Source: Nitrosomonas sp. Is35
GTDB lineage: Bacteria > Pseudomonadota > Gammaproteobacteria > Burkholderiales > Nitrosomonadaceae
Assembly: GCF_033063295.1 (NCBI RefSeq)
Contig: NZ_JAWJZH010000001.1
Location: 2,542,001-2,606,000 of the forward strand
Direction of reading: 5' to 3'
Length of the DNA: 64,000 nucleotides
In this document: piece after piece, positions 1 to 9,155 of the stretch
Layout of the letters: the number at the start of each line of letters is the position of its first letter
How positions within the stretch are numbered: position 1 is the first letter of the stretch
Notes under the pieces: model-generated
Databases searched by the model: none
Told to the model about the DNA's origin: nothing
The model's input: the letters and a program-made list of their open reading frames with translations, nothing else
Made by a program: the position numbers and the translations under genes

Positions 1-3000
1 TGTCAACGCTTCATACCAAGCTCGTAGCGAGATCTGCGCATCGGTTTCGTCCGATACGCCGTGTGCGAGCGCCTGCAAGTAGGCCGCCGGTGTGATCTCA
101 GCGGCATCCAGAGTCAGCAGATAACGCAGGCTGGCGGCCCATAAGCGCTGTTGCCACTGTTGCCGATTTTCTTGTCCACTTACCCGGTATAACTTGTCTG
201 CCTGCGCCAGCAGGTGCTCATTCAGCACTGCCGCTTGCGGCGCCAACAGGTAAGCAATATCCATCCGTATGGATTGCGGTAGTTTATCCACCCAGTCGGG
301 TACGGCAATCGTGCGCAATATGCTGCGTAATCGTTGCCTGCGTTCAGCCGGTTGAATGCTTGTTTCTATGGCTGCGCGATGGGCATCGATCAGTTGTGCC
401 TCGTACAAGGCTGCGAGTACTGTTGCGTACAGTGTTTCGTCGCCTGGCCGGGAATGTTGTTTCGTTGATTGCTGCGAAGCTGATCCGGTTGCTGATTCCG
501 CTTCCGCTTGTTTGGCTTGTTTGGCTTGTTCGTTCCAATCTTCACCGGTATTACTGAGCCGGGAGGGTGCCTGCTGTGATTGGATTGCAATCGCTTCCAA
601 GTCGATTTCCCGGTCGTGCAATAACTCTTCCAGCAGCAACCGGTAGTAGGCTTGCTGGTTACTGACGCGATCCGCGTGCTGCTCTATCGCTTGCAGAAAA
701 GTGAGTCGGTCGGTAGTGTCACCGGCGGATTCCAAGTGCAGTAGTTGTTCAATCAGGCTGTGCAACTCGAATGCATCCAGTTGCGCCGGATAATTGGTTG
801 CGAAGCGTTGCTGAAGCTGCCGGTAAACAGCGTTTGCTTCGCTTTCCGGGTTCAGTGTCTGAACGGAATGCGGGATTTCTTCTACTGTCCGCTGCCGTGC
901 CGGTGCGCCGCCGATGAGGGTTCGCAATAACGTCGCTATCGCGCCGCCGGTTTCGCTGTGTTCCAGCGCTGCGTACCAGGCACGGAGCGTTGTATGTAAG
1001 TCAGTTTCTTCCGGAGAAACAGCGCGCACAAGCGCTTGCAAGTAGGCGGACGGATCGATCTCTGTGCCGGTTCCGGACAACAGATAATCCAGACTCGCGC
1101 CCCACAGCCGCTGCTTCCAGTGTTTCTGCATTGTTTTTTGGGGCGATCCGGGCAGCCGGTACAGGACTGTGCTATGCGCCAGCAGGCGTTCGAATAGCAG
1201 CGCCGCAGGCAGCGACAGCCAGTAGCTGATATCGAGCAGAACTGGTTGCGGCAATTCAAGCAGCCGGGGTTTGATTTGCGACGATTGCAGCAAACGTTGC
1301 AACCGTTGCTGCCGCTCCACCATTTGCAGCCGCAGCACGCTCGAAGCAAAGCCTGCGTCGATCAGCTTCACCTGTTGCAGCGCTACTAGGATGCGGGAAT
1401 ACAGTTCCTCATGCACCGGCTGGGATCGTTTTGCTTCAGCGAGTTGTGCAGTGATCTGCGGCAATCTGGTTTCTTCTATATTTTCAGTTTCTCTTGCCGC
1501 CTGCGGTTTTGCCGGTTCACGGTGTACCGTGTCCGTTTGCCCCTTTGCCTGAGTGCTCACAGTGAGGTCTCTCAGTAGTGTATGCAACACACCGGAAGTG
1601 TTACGCTGCGCCAGCGCCTCATGCCAAGCCTGTAGCGTGATCTGCGCGTCGGTCTCACCCGATACATCGCATGCGAGTGCATGCAAGTAAGCCGCCGGTG
1701 TGATCTCGGCGGTGTTCAGGGTCAACAAATAGCGCAGGCTGGCCGTCCATAAGCGCTGTTCCCATTGCTTCCGGCTGCTTTGTTCAATCCAGGCAGCCGC
1801 CCGGTATAGCGTATCCGCGTGCGCCAGTAGATGTTCATTCAGTACTGCCGCTGGCGGGGCTAACAAATAGGCAATATCCATCCGGGCCGATTGCGTCAGC
1901 TGATTCACCCAGTCGTGTACGGCTATCGCACGCAATGCAGTCAGTAACCGTTGTCTGAGGTTCGCAGGCTGAATACCTTCTTCCATAACCGCGAGACGCT
2001 CATGAATCAGCCCTATTCTGCGCAGTTCCGCCATGACGGTGACATACAGTGTCTCAAAACCGGTTCGGGATTGCGGCGCCATTGGTTGGAAAGTTGGTCC
2101 GGTGCTCACCGGTTCGGCTGTGATCGGCTTATCCTGATTTTTATGGGTAGGATCGTTTTCAGGCAATGTCTGCTGCTGTAACGCTGCAATCGCTTTCGGA
2201 TCAATTTTCCGTTCTTCTACCCGGTTTTCCGGCAGATGCTGAAAGTCAGCCGTTTGCGTTTTATCATCGGCTTCGCCTTGCGCCAACGCTTCATACCAAG
2301 CCCGTAGTGTGATCTGCACACCAGTCTCATCCGATACGCCGCGTGCGAGTGCCTGCAAGTAGATCGCCGGTGTGATCTCAGCAGTATCCAGGGTCAACAG
2401 ATACCGCAGGCTAGCGGCCCATAAACGCTGTTGCCATTGCTGCCGGTTATTTTGTCCGGTTACCCGGTAAAGCTTGTCTGTCTGCGCCAGCAGGTGTTCA
2501 TTCAGCACCGCCGCTTGCGGTGCCAGCAGGTACGCGATATTCATCCGTATGGATTGCGGCAGTTTATCCACCCAGCCGGGTACGGCTATCGTGCGCAGTG
2601 TCATGCGTAACCGTTGCCTGAGCTCAGCCGGTTGGTCGTCTGTTTCAACTGTTACATGATGCGCGTCGATCAGCTGTGCCTCGCGCAAGGCTGCGATTAC
2701 TGTTGCATACAGTGTTTCGTCGCCTGCCGGGAAGGGTTGTTTGGTTGATTGTTGTGCAGTGAATCCGGTTGCTGATTCCGTTTCGGTTTGCTTGTCTTGC
2801 TTGTCTTGTTTGTTCCAGTCTACCGGGGTATCACTGAACCGGGAAGGTGTTTGCTGCGACTGGATTGCAATCGCTTCCAGGTCGATTTCCCGGTCATGCA
2901 GTAGCTCTTCCAGCAGCAACCGGTAGTAGGCTTGCCGGTCACTGACTTGATCGGCATGTTTCTCTATCGCCTGCAGGAAAGTGCGCCGGTCGGCAGTGTC

Positions 3001-4902
3001 GCTGGCGGATTCCATCCGCAGCAGATGTTCAACCAAGCTGTGCAATTCGATTGCGTCCAGTTGCGCTGCCGTTACATCGTAGCGGCGGCTGCGCAGGTCT
3101 TGATACAGTTGCCGCAGTTGCGCCGGGTAACCGGTTGCTAACGTTTCCAGCAGCGTGCGTAGGCTGTACTGCCCGGCGGTCGGCTGACCAGTTGCGAAAC
3201 GTTGCTGGAGTTGCCGGTAAGGAGCGCTTGCTTCGCTTTCCGGGTTTAGCTCCTGAGCGAAGTGCAAGGTTTCTTCTACTGCCCGCTGCCATGCCGGTGC
3301 GCCGCCGATAAGGGTTCGCAATAACGTCGCCATCGCGCCGCCGGTTTCGCTGTGTTCCAGCGCTGCGTACCAGGCGCGGAGCACTGTCTGCAAGTCCGCT
3401 TCTTCCGGAGAGACAGCGCGCACGAGCGTTTGCAAGTATACGGCCGGATCGATCTCCGTCGCGGTTCCGGACAACAGGTAATCCAGACTCGCGCCCCATA
3501 ACTGCTGCTTCCAGTGTTTCTGGGTTATTTTTGGGGACGATCCCGGCAACCGGTGCAGGACGGCGCTATGCGCCAGCAGGCGTTCGATCAGCAGCGCTGC
3601 TGGCGGCGACAGCCAGTAGCCGATGTCCAGCAGAACCGATTGCGGCAGCTGGAGCAGCTGGGGTTTTATTTGCGGCGATTGCAGTAAGCGCTGCAACCGT
3701 TGCCGCCGTTCAGCCGCTTGCAGCCGCAGCACGCTCGAAGCAAATTCCGCATCGATCAGCTTCGCCTGTTGCAGCGCGGCTATGATGCGGGAATACAATG
3801 CTTCATGTATCGGCTGGGTTTGTTCTGCTTCAGTGGGTTGTGCAGTGCTCTGCGAGTGTTGTACCTCTTCTTGCCTACGCCCATTTTCTGTCCCTTTTAT
3901 CTTGTCTCGTACCGCATCCTGATGGTCATTCCGGCGCGCTGGCAAGACTGAGTTTTCCGTGGAATCCGTATGCAAATTCCGTGCATAGGCATTTTCCATG
4001 GCTAGCAATGCGTCATACAGTAAGTTGCCGGTTTTTCCTTCGTTACGAGACTGCACAGCGAATTGACGGATTCTTTTCAGCAGGGAGAGCGATTCTCGCG
4101 CTTGCAGCGGTGCAATTTCCCGGAAAAGGCGATCCAGCACAGTCACCCCATTATCCGCAGCCTGACCGTGTTGCAGCAGCATTGCCAAGAGCTTTTCCCA
4201 TACGGCATTGACCGCCTGTGTTTGAGCGGCTGGCATGGCATCCATGTCTGATATTGCCCGTTGATATAGCCGCAGGAAATCCAGCAGCGGATGCGCATGA
4301 TCCGGCGTGATACGGCTTAAAACATCCTCCAATGCACGGTGCGGAAACTGCGAAACCAAGCGGTTAATCACTACTGTTCTTTCCGCCGATGGCAAGCGTT
4401 TGAGCAGATGTACCCAAGCTGCGCTGGCGCTGTGCTCGCGCAGTATTTGCTGGAGCATTTTTTCGTGCGCATGCCGATCTGCCGTGTCCATATACCAAGG
4501 CATCCGGCCCGTCAGCAAAAAATCCTGTAGTTTTTCCAAATCCGTCTGGATTGTACTTAACCGCTGTACCGGTAATTGCGCTGGCAACGTCTTGACCGGC
4601 ATCGATCCGGATTGCGCCAAATTGCTTTGCAGCGCACGCAACTGATCACTCAATTCTTCCTGCACGCGCTGAACCAGCTCAGCATAAAAATCCACGCCGG
4701 GAATATCGCCCAGGTCAATTTCCACCCGATCCAAGCGCCAGACCGCACCGGTTTCATCGAATTCATCCAGGATTGAATCGATGGCGGGCAGCAACTTTAC
4801 TGTCAGGAAAGCATTCATTTCCGGCTCGTGTTCATTGGCTAACGAGAGAGAATCGAACGAACAGTCAAAAATAAATTCATCAATGCGGTGCGCTCTCGAC
4901 AT
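1..4902 (-). CDS. eCIS tape measure protein (CIS_TMP/Afp14-like), C-terminus beyond window
   Basis: Uninterrupted minus-strand frame of 1634 codons from the ATG at 4902 to base 1, where it leaves the window. The N-terminus (residues about 1-75) has the signature of the contractile injection system tape measure family: MSRAHRIDEFIFDCSFDS, then LLPAIDSILDEF and RLDRVEIDLGDI. The rest is a chain of at least five related helical modules of about 150 residues, each with LYxxxxAxLxxAxLIDA, LPQSxxxDIxYxLxPxAA, LWxASLxYLL, EIxPxxYLQAL and LRAWYxAL. Two modules carry an extra block ending LLLEELLHDREIDLEAIAIQSQQ. Such proteins line the tube lumen and set its length (family knowledge). The gene starts 4 bp after the Afp12-type gene stops, so it belongs to the same operon; an Afp15-type ATPase would be expected just beyond the left edge. 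Confidence 0.9.
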   Translation of the reverse strand, partial: MSRAHRIDEFIFDCSFDSLSLANEHEPEMNAFLTVKLLPAIDSILDEFDETGAVWRLDRVEIDLGDIPGVDFYAELVQRVQEELSDQLRALQSNLAQSGSMPVKTLPAQLPVQRLSTIQTDLEKLQDFLLTGRMPWYMDTADRHAHEKMLQQILREHSASAAWVHLLKRLPSAERTVVINRLVSQFPHRALEDVLSRITPDHAHPLLDFLRLYQRAISDMDAMPAAQTQAVNAVWEKLLAMLLQHGQAADNGVTVLDRLFREIAPLQARESLSLLKRIRQFAVQSRNEGKTGNLLYDALLAMENAYARNLHTDSTENSVLPARRNDHQDAVRDKIKGTENGRRQEEVQHSQSTAQPTEAEQTQPIHEALYSRIIAALQQAKLIDAEFASSVLRLQAAERRQRLQRLLQSPQIKPQLLQLPQSVLLDIGYWLSPPAALLIERLLAHSAVLHRLPGSSPKITQKHWKQQLWGASLDYLLSGTATEIDPAVYLQTLVRAVSPEEADLQTVLRAWYAALEHSETGGAMATLLRTLIGGAPAWQRAVEETLHFAQELNPESEASAPYRQLQQRFATGQPTAGQYSLRTLLETLATGYPAQLRQLYQDLRSRRYDVTAAQLDAIELHSLVEHLLRMESASDTADRRTFLQAIEKHADQVSDRQAYYRLLLEELLHDREIDLEAIAIQSQQTPSRFSDTPVDWNKQDKQDKQTETESATGFTAQQSTKQPFPAGDETLYATVIAALREAQLIDAHHVTVETDDQPAELRQRLRMTLRTIAVPGWVDKLPQSIRMNIAYLLAPQAAVLNEHLLAQTDKLYRVTGQNNRQQWQQRLWAASLRYLLTLDTAEITPAIYLQALARGVSDETGVQITLRAWYEALAQGEADDKTQTADFQHLPENRVEERKIDPKAIAALQQQTLPENDPTHKNQDKPITAEPVSTGPTFQPMAPQSRTGFETLYVTVMAELRRIGLIHERLAVMEEGIQPANLRQRLLTALRAIAVHDWVNQLTQSARMDIAYLLAPPAAVLNEHLLAHADTLYRAAAWIEQSSRKQWEQRLWTASLRYLLTLNTAEITPAAYLHALACDVSGETDAQITLQAWHEALAQRNTSGVLHTLLRDLTVSTQAKGQTDTVHREPAKPQAARETENIEETRLPQITAQLAEAKRSQPVHEELYSRILVALQQVKLIDAGFASSVLRLQMVERQQRLQRLLQSSQIKPRLLELPQPVLLDISYWLSLPAALLFERLLAHSTVLYRLPGSPQKTMQKHWKQRLWGASLDYLLSGTGTEIDPSAYLQALVRAVSPEETDLHTTLRAWYAALEHSETGGAIATLLRTLIGGAPARQRTVEEIPHSVQTLNPESEANAVYRQLQQRFATNYPAQLDAFELHSLIEQLLHLESAGDTTDRLTFLQAIEQHADRVSNQQAYYRLLLEELLHDREIDLEAIAIQSQQAPSRLSNTGEDWNEQAKQAKQAEAESATGSASQQSTKQHSRPGDETLYATVLAALYEAQLIDAHRAAIETSIQPAERRQRLRSILRTIAVPDWVDKLPQSIRMDIAYLLAPQAAVLNEHLLAQADKLYRVSGQENRQQWQQRLWAASLRYLLTLDAAEITPAAYLQALAHGVSDETDAQISLRAWYEALT

Positions 4903-4906
4903 AGTA

Positions 4907-7900
4907 TTAAAGCCAGCATTCACAATCTGCTTCTCCTCTGTTCTTCAGCAGAAAAGAGATGATTCGTTCCGATGCTCTGTTTAATGGCTTGAAATTATCC
5001 TGATGATGATCGAGGTTCGCCTGCTGCAAACAAAATAACCAAGTTTTATAGCGTTGCTCGAAATCCTGCATAGGGACAAAGTCGAGCCAGTAAAACTCGG
5101 GGAGAATATGCGCAGGGAGATTTTTGATCACCGTTTCCTCGGCAAATTTACGGAACGCGGTATTTGCAAACCTTGCTGTCCAGGATGGAAAGATCACGCT
5201 GACGCGGAAATCAAAAAAATCTTCAGTCCCGGGAATACCGCTAGCAACATCTTCCCCCCGGGGCCGCAGCAGCACGTGTTCGATCATATGAAAACTCTCG
5301 CATGCGATATTCAACTGCGTGATCGCGTTGCAGAACTCATGCGCGTACCGAACCGCTTCATCCCGGTTGCGTTTGCGGCTCAACGGCCACAAGCGGGCAT
5401 TCTGTCCGGACTTCAAGCACACGGCGGTATATTCCCTGGTGCTGATCAGGCGGAAATTTTTTATCTCGACTCCATCCTTAAAAACGCCGTAACCAAACGG
5501 CGGGAGCTTTGCGGGAATGGCAATTCCGGCAAATTTTTCTTGCTCGAACACGATCGGAATCGCACGATCTTCCATTTTCTCCGGTAAAAATTGCACATGT
5601 TCCGCCAGAATATGATCGGGAATCAGACGGCTGTTTCTTCCAATGAGAACATCGGTAATCAATGCAATGCGATCGAATGACTGCAATCCCAGCAGAATAC
5701 TGATCCGTTTATGCGCACCGGCGAGATTCTCTTCCAGCTCACCATGATGAGCGTGCAATACCGGTTTCAAGTAGTTAAAACCCTTCGCCCGGTCACGCGT
5801 GATTTCCCGGATGCATTTCAGATAATTGATTTTGTTTTCGATCACCCACTTGCCTGGATCGGCGCGCCGGTAACAATCGAATTGCTGCAATGAGCGTTGC
5901 GGATATTGCTCGCCATACATCGCCAATACCGTATCCAGCACGCGATTCCTGCGCTCATAAAAGTCATCATGATTCGCCAGAATACCGGCAAGAACGGTTT
6001 GGCTATACTGCTTGCCGCCCGCATACAGCGATTCGATACCGGGAATATTCCGGTCATCGAGAAACTGGGAAAAATAGGACTGTTCCAGCCCGGAATCGAG
6101 CGAAAACAAGCGCGGCATTTCTTGCAGATGCTTCAAGTAATCCGCCATCAATTGCTCGTACGGAAAGAGATATGCTTTGAGCTGCTTTGCCTTTGCTTTT
6201 ACGCCGGGTGATTCCGATTGCGGAATACCGTAACGGTTAATCCCGTAAATGGCCGGAAAATGATTCTGAATCGAGTAATAATCGGGTGATACCCGCCGCT
6301 CTCCTTTGGGTAGCGGAATTAAATGCGCAAACGACGGGCGGTTATTTCTGAATGCATGGTATGCAAAAATTAATTTTTTCAGTTCCAGACGCGTTTCTTC
6401 CAGCAACGCTTCGTCTTGCGCATTCTCGTAGGGCGTAAACCCCGCCTTGCCGTCATGATTCTTGCGGCTCACATCCTGAGGAAGCACCAGCCGCAATAGT
6501 TGTCTCGGTTTGCCGGATTTGGGGAAGCACAAATCGGGAAATTCGTAGCGCGATGAGTCATAGGAAATACTGGTGAACTTCTTGTTTTCCTGGTTAATCA
6601 GGTACAAATCGTGCACCTTGTTCACACCGTCGATTTGACTGATCAGGGCAATCAAATCGACTACGCTAAGAATCTCCTCCGCGCCTTCAAAGCACCGGTC
6701 GCTGATAAAACCGTGCCGTGTCAGCGGGCCGGAAAAAATCTGCTCGTAATTGCCCGCCTGGCTCAGAATCGATTCATAGCGGTCAATCTGAATGCCGGAA
6801 GAAATATAGTGGGCGCATTGTAGAAAAATTTCGGCATAAATTTTGGCGCGATTGTGAGCCGGTTGTATTTCGATCTCGCCCGCCAGAAAATAGGGTATCG
6901 TGTGGATAATTTCGGCGCGATGAATATCTTCGCAAAGATTGCGATGCGCGGCAAAAACAGAGTGGATTTTTTGTATGACCGCCTTTTCATCGAGTTTCCC
7001 GGCGCGTTGATCCGGCGTATCAATTTCCGAAAACAAGCCGTCGCCGATTCCCGCCAATATGTTATCCAGTCTGGATAACACACCCTCGAAGCGCGACAAG
7101 GGAATGGCCAGCTTCGCCAGCAACTCGCCGCCATTGGCTATCCAATCATCCGGGTTTGATTCGATCGCAGCCAGGATATTATTTAACGCATCGTTGAGTT
7201 TCGCATAATGGAATACCGCATCCAATTTGAACAACACTTCGTTCAACCGGCTACTCAAATCCGCGCTGAGCGATGAGTCCATCATGACCGACCAGATGGA
7301 GCCGATCTTGCTCCAGATATCGTCGACACTCGATAAACTCGCATCCAGCTGATGCAGGATATCGCCTATTTGCTCAGCCAGTTGCTCGGATGCCGGGAAC
7401 GGCAAGTCAATATCAGCCGCAAAATCGTACCCACGTTTCAAGTTTTCGTGGCAGGCATCCAGTTGATGGCCGAGTTGATCCAGCAGCGAACGGACATGCT
7501 CCGAAGCGGCATTGATCCGTTCCAGCTTACCGGATAGTTCGCTCAGACTCTCGCTCTGTTTGGGTGGATCCACTCGGCTTTGAATCAGCTCATCGTCAAG
7601 CTTCACAAATATGGTGTAAAGACCCGCATTCTCTTCCGTCGCGCTGGGTTCGAGCCAGACATAATCGATTTCCGGAATAGCGTCGTAGAGAATTTTTTGA
7701 TAATCGATTCCGGTCACTGCGGCGCTGGGAAGAATTTCTTCCGGCGAGTAGAGCGCTTGCTGCTGATAATCGATGGTTCCTTTTTCACCGGCCAAATAAT
7801 CCGGGACGGCAAATCCGGAACGGTAAGACAGATCGGTCAACCCATAGCAGAGTTGTTCCAGAATGGTGACGCCGGGATCATGCAGGTTATAGTCGGTCCA

Positions 7901-8011
7901 TATGTCACCGGATAAATCCTGAACCTTACCGATGGCTTCCTTGCGTAACGTCTCAAAATCCAATCCATCGGGATCGATCCGGATACGCGGTATTTGCTCA
8001 GAGGCCGGCAT
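4907..8011 (-). CDS. eCIS baseplate protein, Afp12-like
   Basis: 1034 aa. The N-terminal stretch around residues 35-70 (DIWTDYNLHDPGVTILEQL followed by CYGLTDLSYR) is the typical opening of the large eCIS baseplate wedge proteins related to phage gp6/gp7 and baseplate J. The middle (about 170-300) is rich in amphipathic helices with LDxxL spacing. The C-terminal third contains YLLPYEQLMADYL-type and HMIEHVLLRPR segments also found in these proteins. It overlaps the upstream 109-aa gene by 14 bp and is followed after 4 bp by the tape measure gene. The expected role is a wedge of the baseplate that triggers sheath contraction. The exact Afp number is inferred from position and size. Confidence 0.85.
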   Translation of the reverse strand: MPASEQIPRIRIDPDGLDFETLRKEAIGKVQDLSGDIWTDYNLHDPGVTILEQLCYGLTDLSYRSGFAVPDYLAGEKGTIDYQQQALYSPEEILPSAAVTGIDYQKILYDAIPEIDYVWLEPSATEENAGLYTIFVKLDDELIQSRVDPPKQSESLSELSGKLERINAASEHVRSLLDQLGHQLDACHENLKRGYDFAADIDLPFPASEQLAEQIGDILHQLDASLSSVDDIWSKIGSIWSVMMDSSLSADLSSRLNEVLFKLDAVFHYAKLNDALNNILAAIESNPDDWIANGGELLAKLAIPLSRFEGVLSRLDNILAGIGDGLFSEIDTPDQRAGKLDEKAVIQKIHSVFAAHRNLCEDIHRAEIIHTIPYFLAGEIEIQPAHNRAKIYAEIFLQCAHYISSGIQIDRYESILSQAGNYEQIFSGPLTRHGFISDRCFEGAEEILSVVDLIALISQIDGVNKVHDLYLINQENKKFTSISYDSSRYEFPDLCFPKSGKPRQLLRLVLPQDVSRKNHDGKAGFTPYENAQDEALLEETRLELKKLIFAYHAFRNNRPSFAHLIPLPKGERRVSPDYYSIQNHFPAIYGINRYGIPQSESPGVKAKAKQLKAYLFPYEQLMADYLKHLQEMPRLFSLDSGLEQSYFSQFLDDRNIPGIESLYAGGKQYSQTVLAGILANHDDFYERRNRVLDTVLAMYGEQYPQRSLQQFDCYRRADPGKWVIENKINYLKCIREITRDRAKGFNYLKPVLHAHHGELEENLAGAHKRISILLGLQSFDRIALITDVLIGRNSRLIPDHILAEHVQFLPEKMEDRAIPIVFEQEKFAGIAIPAKLPPFGYGVFKDGVEIKNFRLISTREYTAVCLKSGQNARLWPLSRKRNRDEAVRYAHEFCNAITQLNIACESFHMIEHVLLRPRGEDVASGIPGTEDFFDFRVSVIFPSWTARFANTAFRKFAEETVIKNLPAHILPEFYWLDFVPMQDFEQRYKTWLFCLQQANLDHHQDNFKPLNRASERIISFLLKNRGEADCECWL

Positions 8012-8327
8012 ACTCTTGCGAAGCTGCGAATGAATGCGGGTTGCTCAATTGCGCTTGGATTTGCTGATTTAAACCGGTCAGCAATGCATGGACGCGATGA
8101 TAAGGCAAATTTCCCAATGCCTTGATGGCCAGTGACAGTTCCGCTTCGGCAAACACAAAGCGCTGCGGTTCCTGCGGCGCGATACCCGGCGCAAACAATG
8201 CATTGGCTTGCTGATTTAATTTACCGATCAGTTCGAATACGGATTTGAACGGCAGCTCGGCCAGCGCTTCCAGCAGCAGATTACCTTCCTGCAAGCTCAA
8301 ATGAATGACTAGCATGCGCGCGGACAT
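7998..8327 (-). CDS. Small eCIS-operon protein with internal two-fold repeat
   Basis: 109 aa, family not recognised. It consists of two copies of one helical motif: LSLQEGNLLLEALAELPF-KSVFELIGKLNQQ (residues about 10-40) and AEAELSLAIKALGNLPY-HRVHALLTGLNQQ (about 60-90). Shared positions are a leucine/alanine helix, L-P-[FY], then V-x-x-L-[IL]-x-x-L-N-Q-Q. It abuts the fibre-like gene (start codon directly after that gene's stop) and overlaps the baseplate gene by 14 bp, so it is translated with structural genes. A chaperone or small baseplate/fibre adaptor is plausible but unproven. Confidence 0.7.
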   Translation of the reverse strand: MSARMLVIHLSLQEGNLLLEALAELPFKSVFELIGKLNQQANALFAPGIAPQEPQRFVFAEAELSLAIKALGNLPYHRVHALLTGLNQQIQAQLSNPHSFAASQEYAGL

Positions 8328-9155
8328 TTATTTGTCTTCCTGTCTTTTGCGTAAAACCTTGGGGTACGCCGATTCCGGCTCTTTTTCGCTTTCATACATC
8401 ACCGGGTCATACCATAACCGGGTAATGTAATAATTCACCCAGATCTTGTCACCGTATGACGATTCCACACGAAGTTGCAGCGTGTATTCAAAGTTTTCGA
8501 TATTCGCGCCGCGCTCCCAGCGTAATTCCAAGCGATTGCACTTTGCGCCATAGTGCGCCTGATGATAGGTGATGTGACTCTTGTCGTTATAGGCGTTGAG
8601 CGCGAAAGCATGCATCAAGGCATACTTGCCGTCGGCATCCTTACCACCGACACCGGCCATCACTTCGAAGGCCTGACAGCCGGTCAGCGTTTCGGTGATA
8701 TCGTGCCAGTTTCCATCCGCGGGTACCGGCAGCTCTCCGCGGCGTCCGACTCTGCCATGCGAAGCGATGGTACCGGCGACATCCAGTTCAAAGCGGGGAT
8801 TATCGGTATTGATACCGACACCGGCTTTTACCGCATCGCCGGACTCGGCGTTGCTGCCATCGGTGCTGCGCAATGTCAGAATATGCGGGTTATTTTTATT
8901 ACCGAAGCTCAAATTTCCCGTTGCATTATCGATACCGGCAGACCACATGGGGCTGAGCGTCGCCATGCTCTGATAAAAACTCATCAGCTTGCCGTCACCC
9001 AGCTGAAAAATTTTCAACCCCTCTTCGGCTGTCTTCTCGAATCCATCATCAATCAGATTCAGCGTCGAATCGATTAAATCGGCAAATGCCACTTCAGAAG
9101 GCATCCTGCCGTTCTTGAATTTGGCTTCTAGTGTTTTTCTATCTTTTCGCGCCAT
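8328..9155 (-). CDS. eCIS tail-fibre-like protein
   Basis: 275 aa. The N-terminal region (about 1-40: KTLEAKFKNGRMPSEVAFADLIDSTLN split by short linkers) resembles the start of many phage/eCIS fibre or appendage proteins. Residues 80-140 contain the VGINTDNPRFELDVAGTI motif typical of trimeric fibre head/repeat domains. The C-terminal part is beta-rich (LELRWERGANIENFEYTLQLRVES) and may be a receptor-binding domain. It overlaps the Afp11-type baseplate gene by 28 bp. The position between two baseplate genes fits an Afp13-type host-binding fibre; target range cannot be inferred. Confidence 0.7.
   Translation of the reverse strand: MARKDRKTLEAKFKNGRMPSEVAFADLIDSTLNLIDDGFEKTAEEGLKIFQLGDGKLMSFYQSMATLSPMWSAGIDNATGNLSFGNKNNPHILTLRSTDGSNAESGDAVKAGVGINTDNPRFELDVAGTIASHGRVGRRGELPVPADGNWHDITETLTGCQAFEVMAGVGGKDADGKYALMHAFALNAYNDKSHITYHQAHYGAKCNRLELRWERGANIENFEYTLQLRVESSYGDKIWVNYYITRLWYDPVMYESEKEPESAYPKVLRKRQEDK

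Noticed and set aside
356..4251. Many short plus-strand frames in the first 4.9 kb
   Set aside because: The minus strand is open without a stop from 4902 to base 1 and encodes the tape measure repeats.
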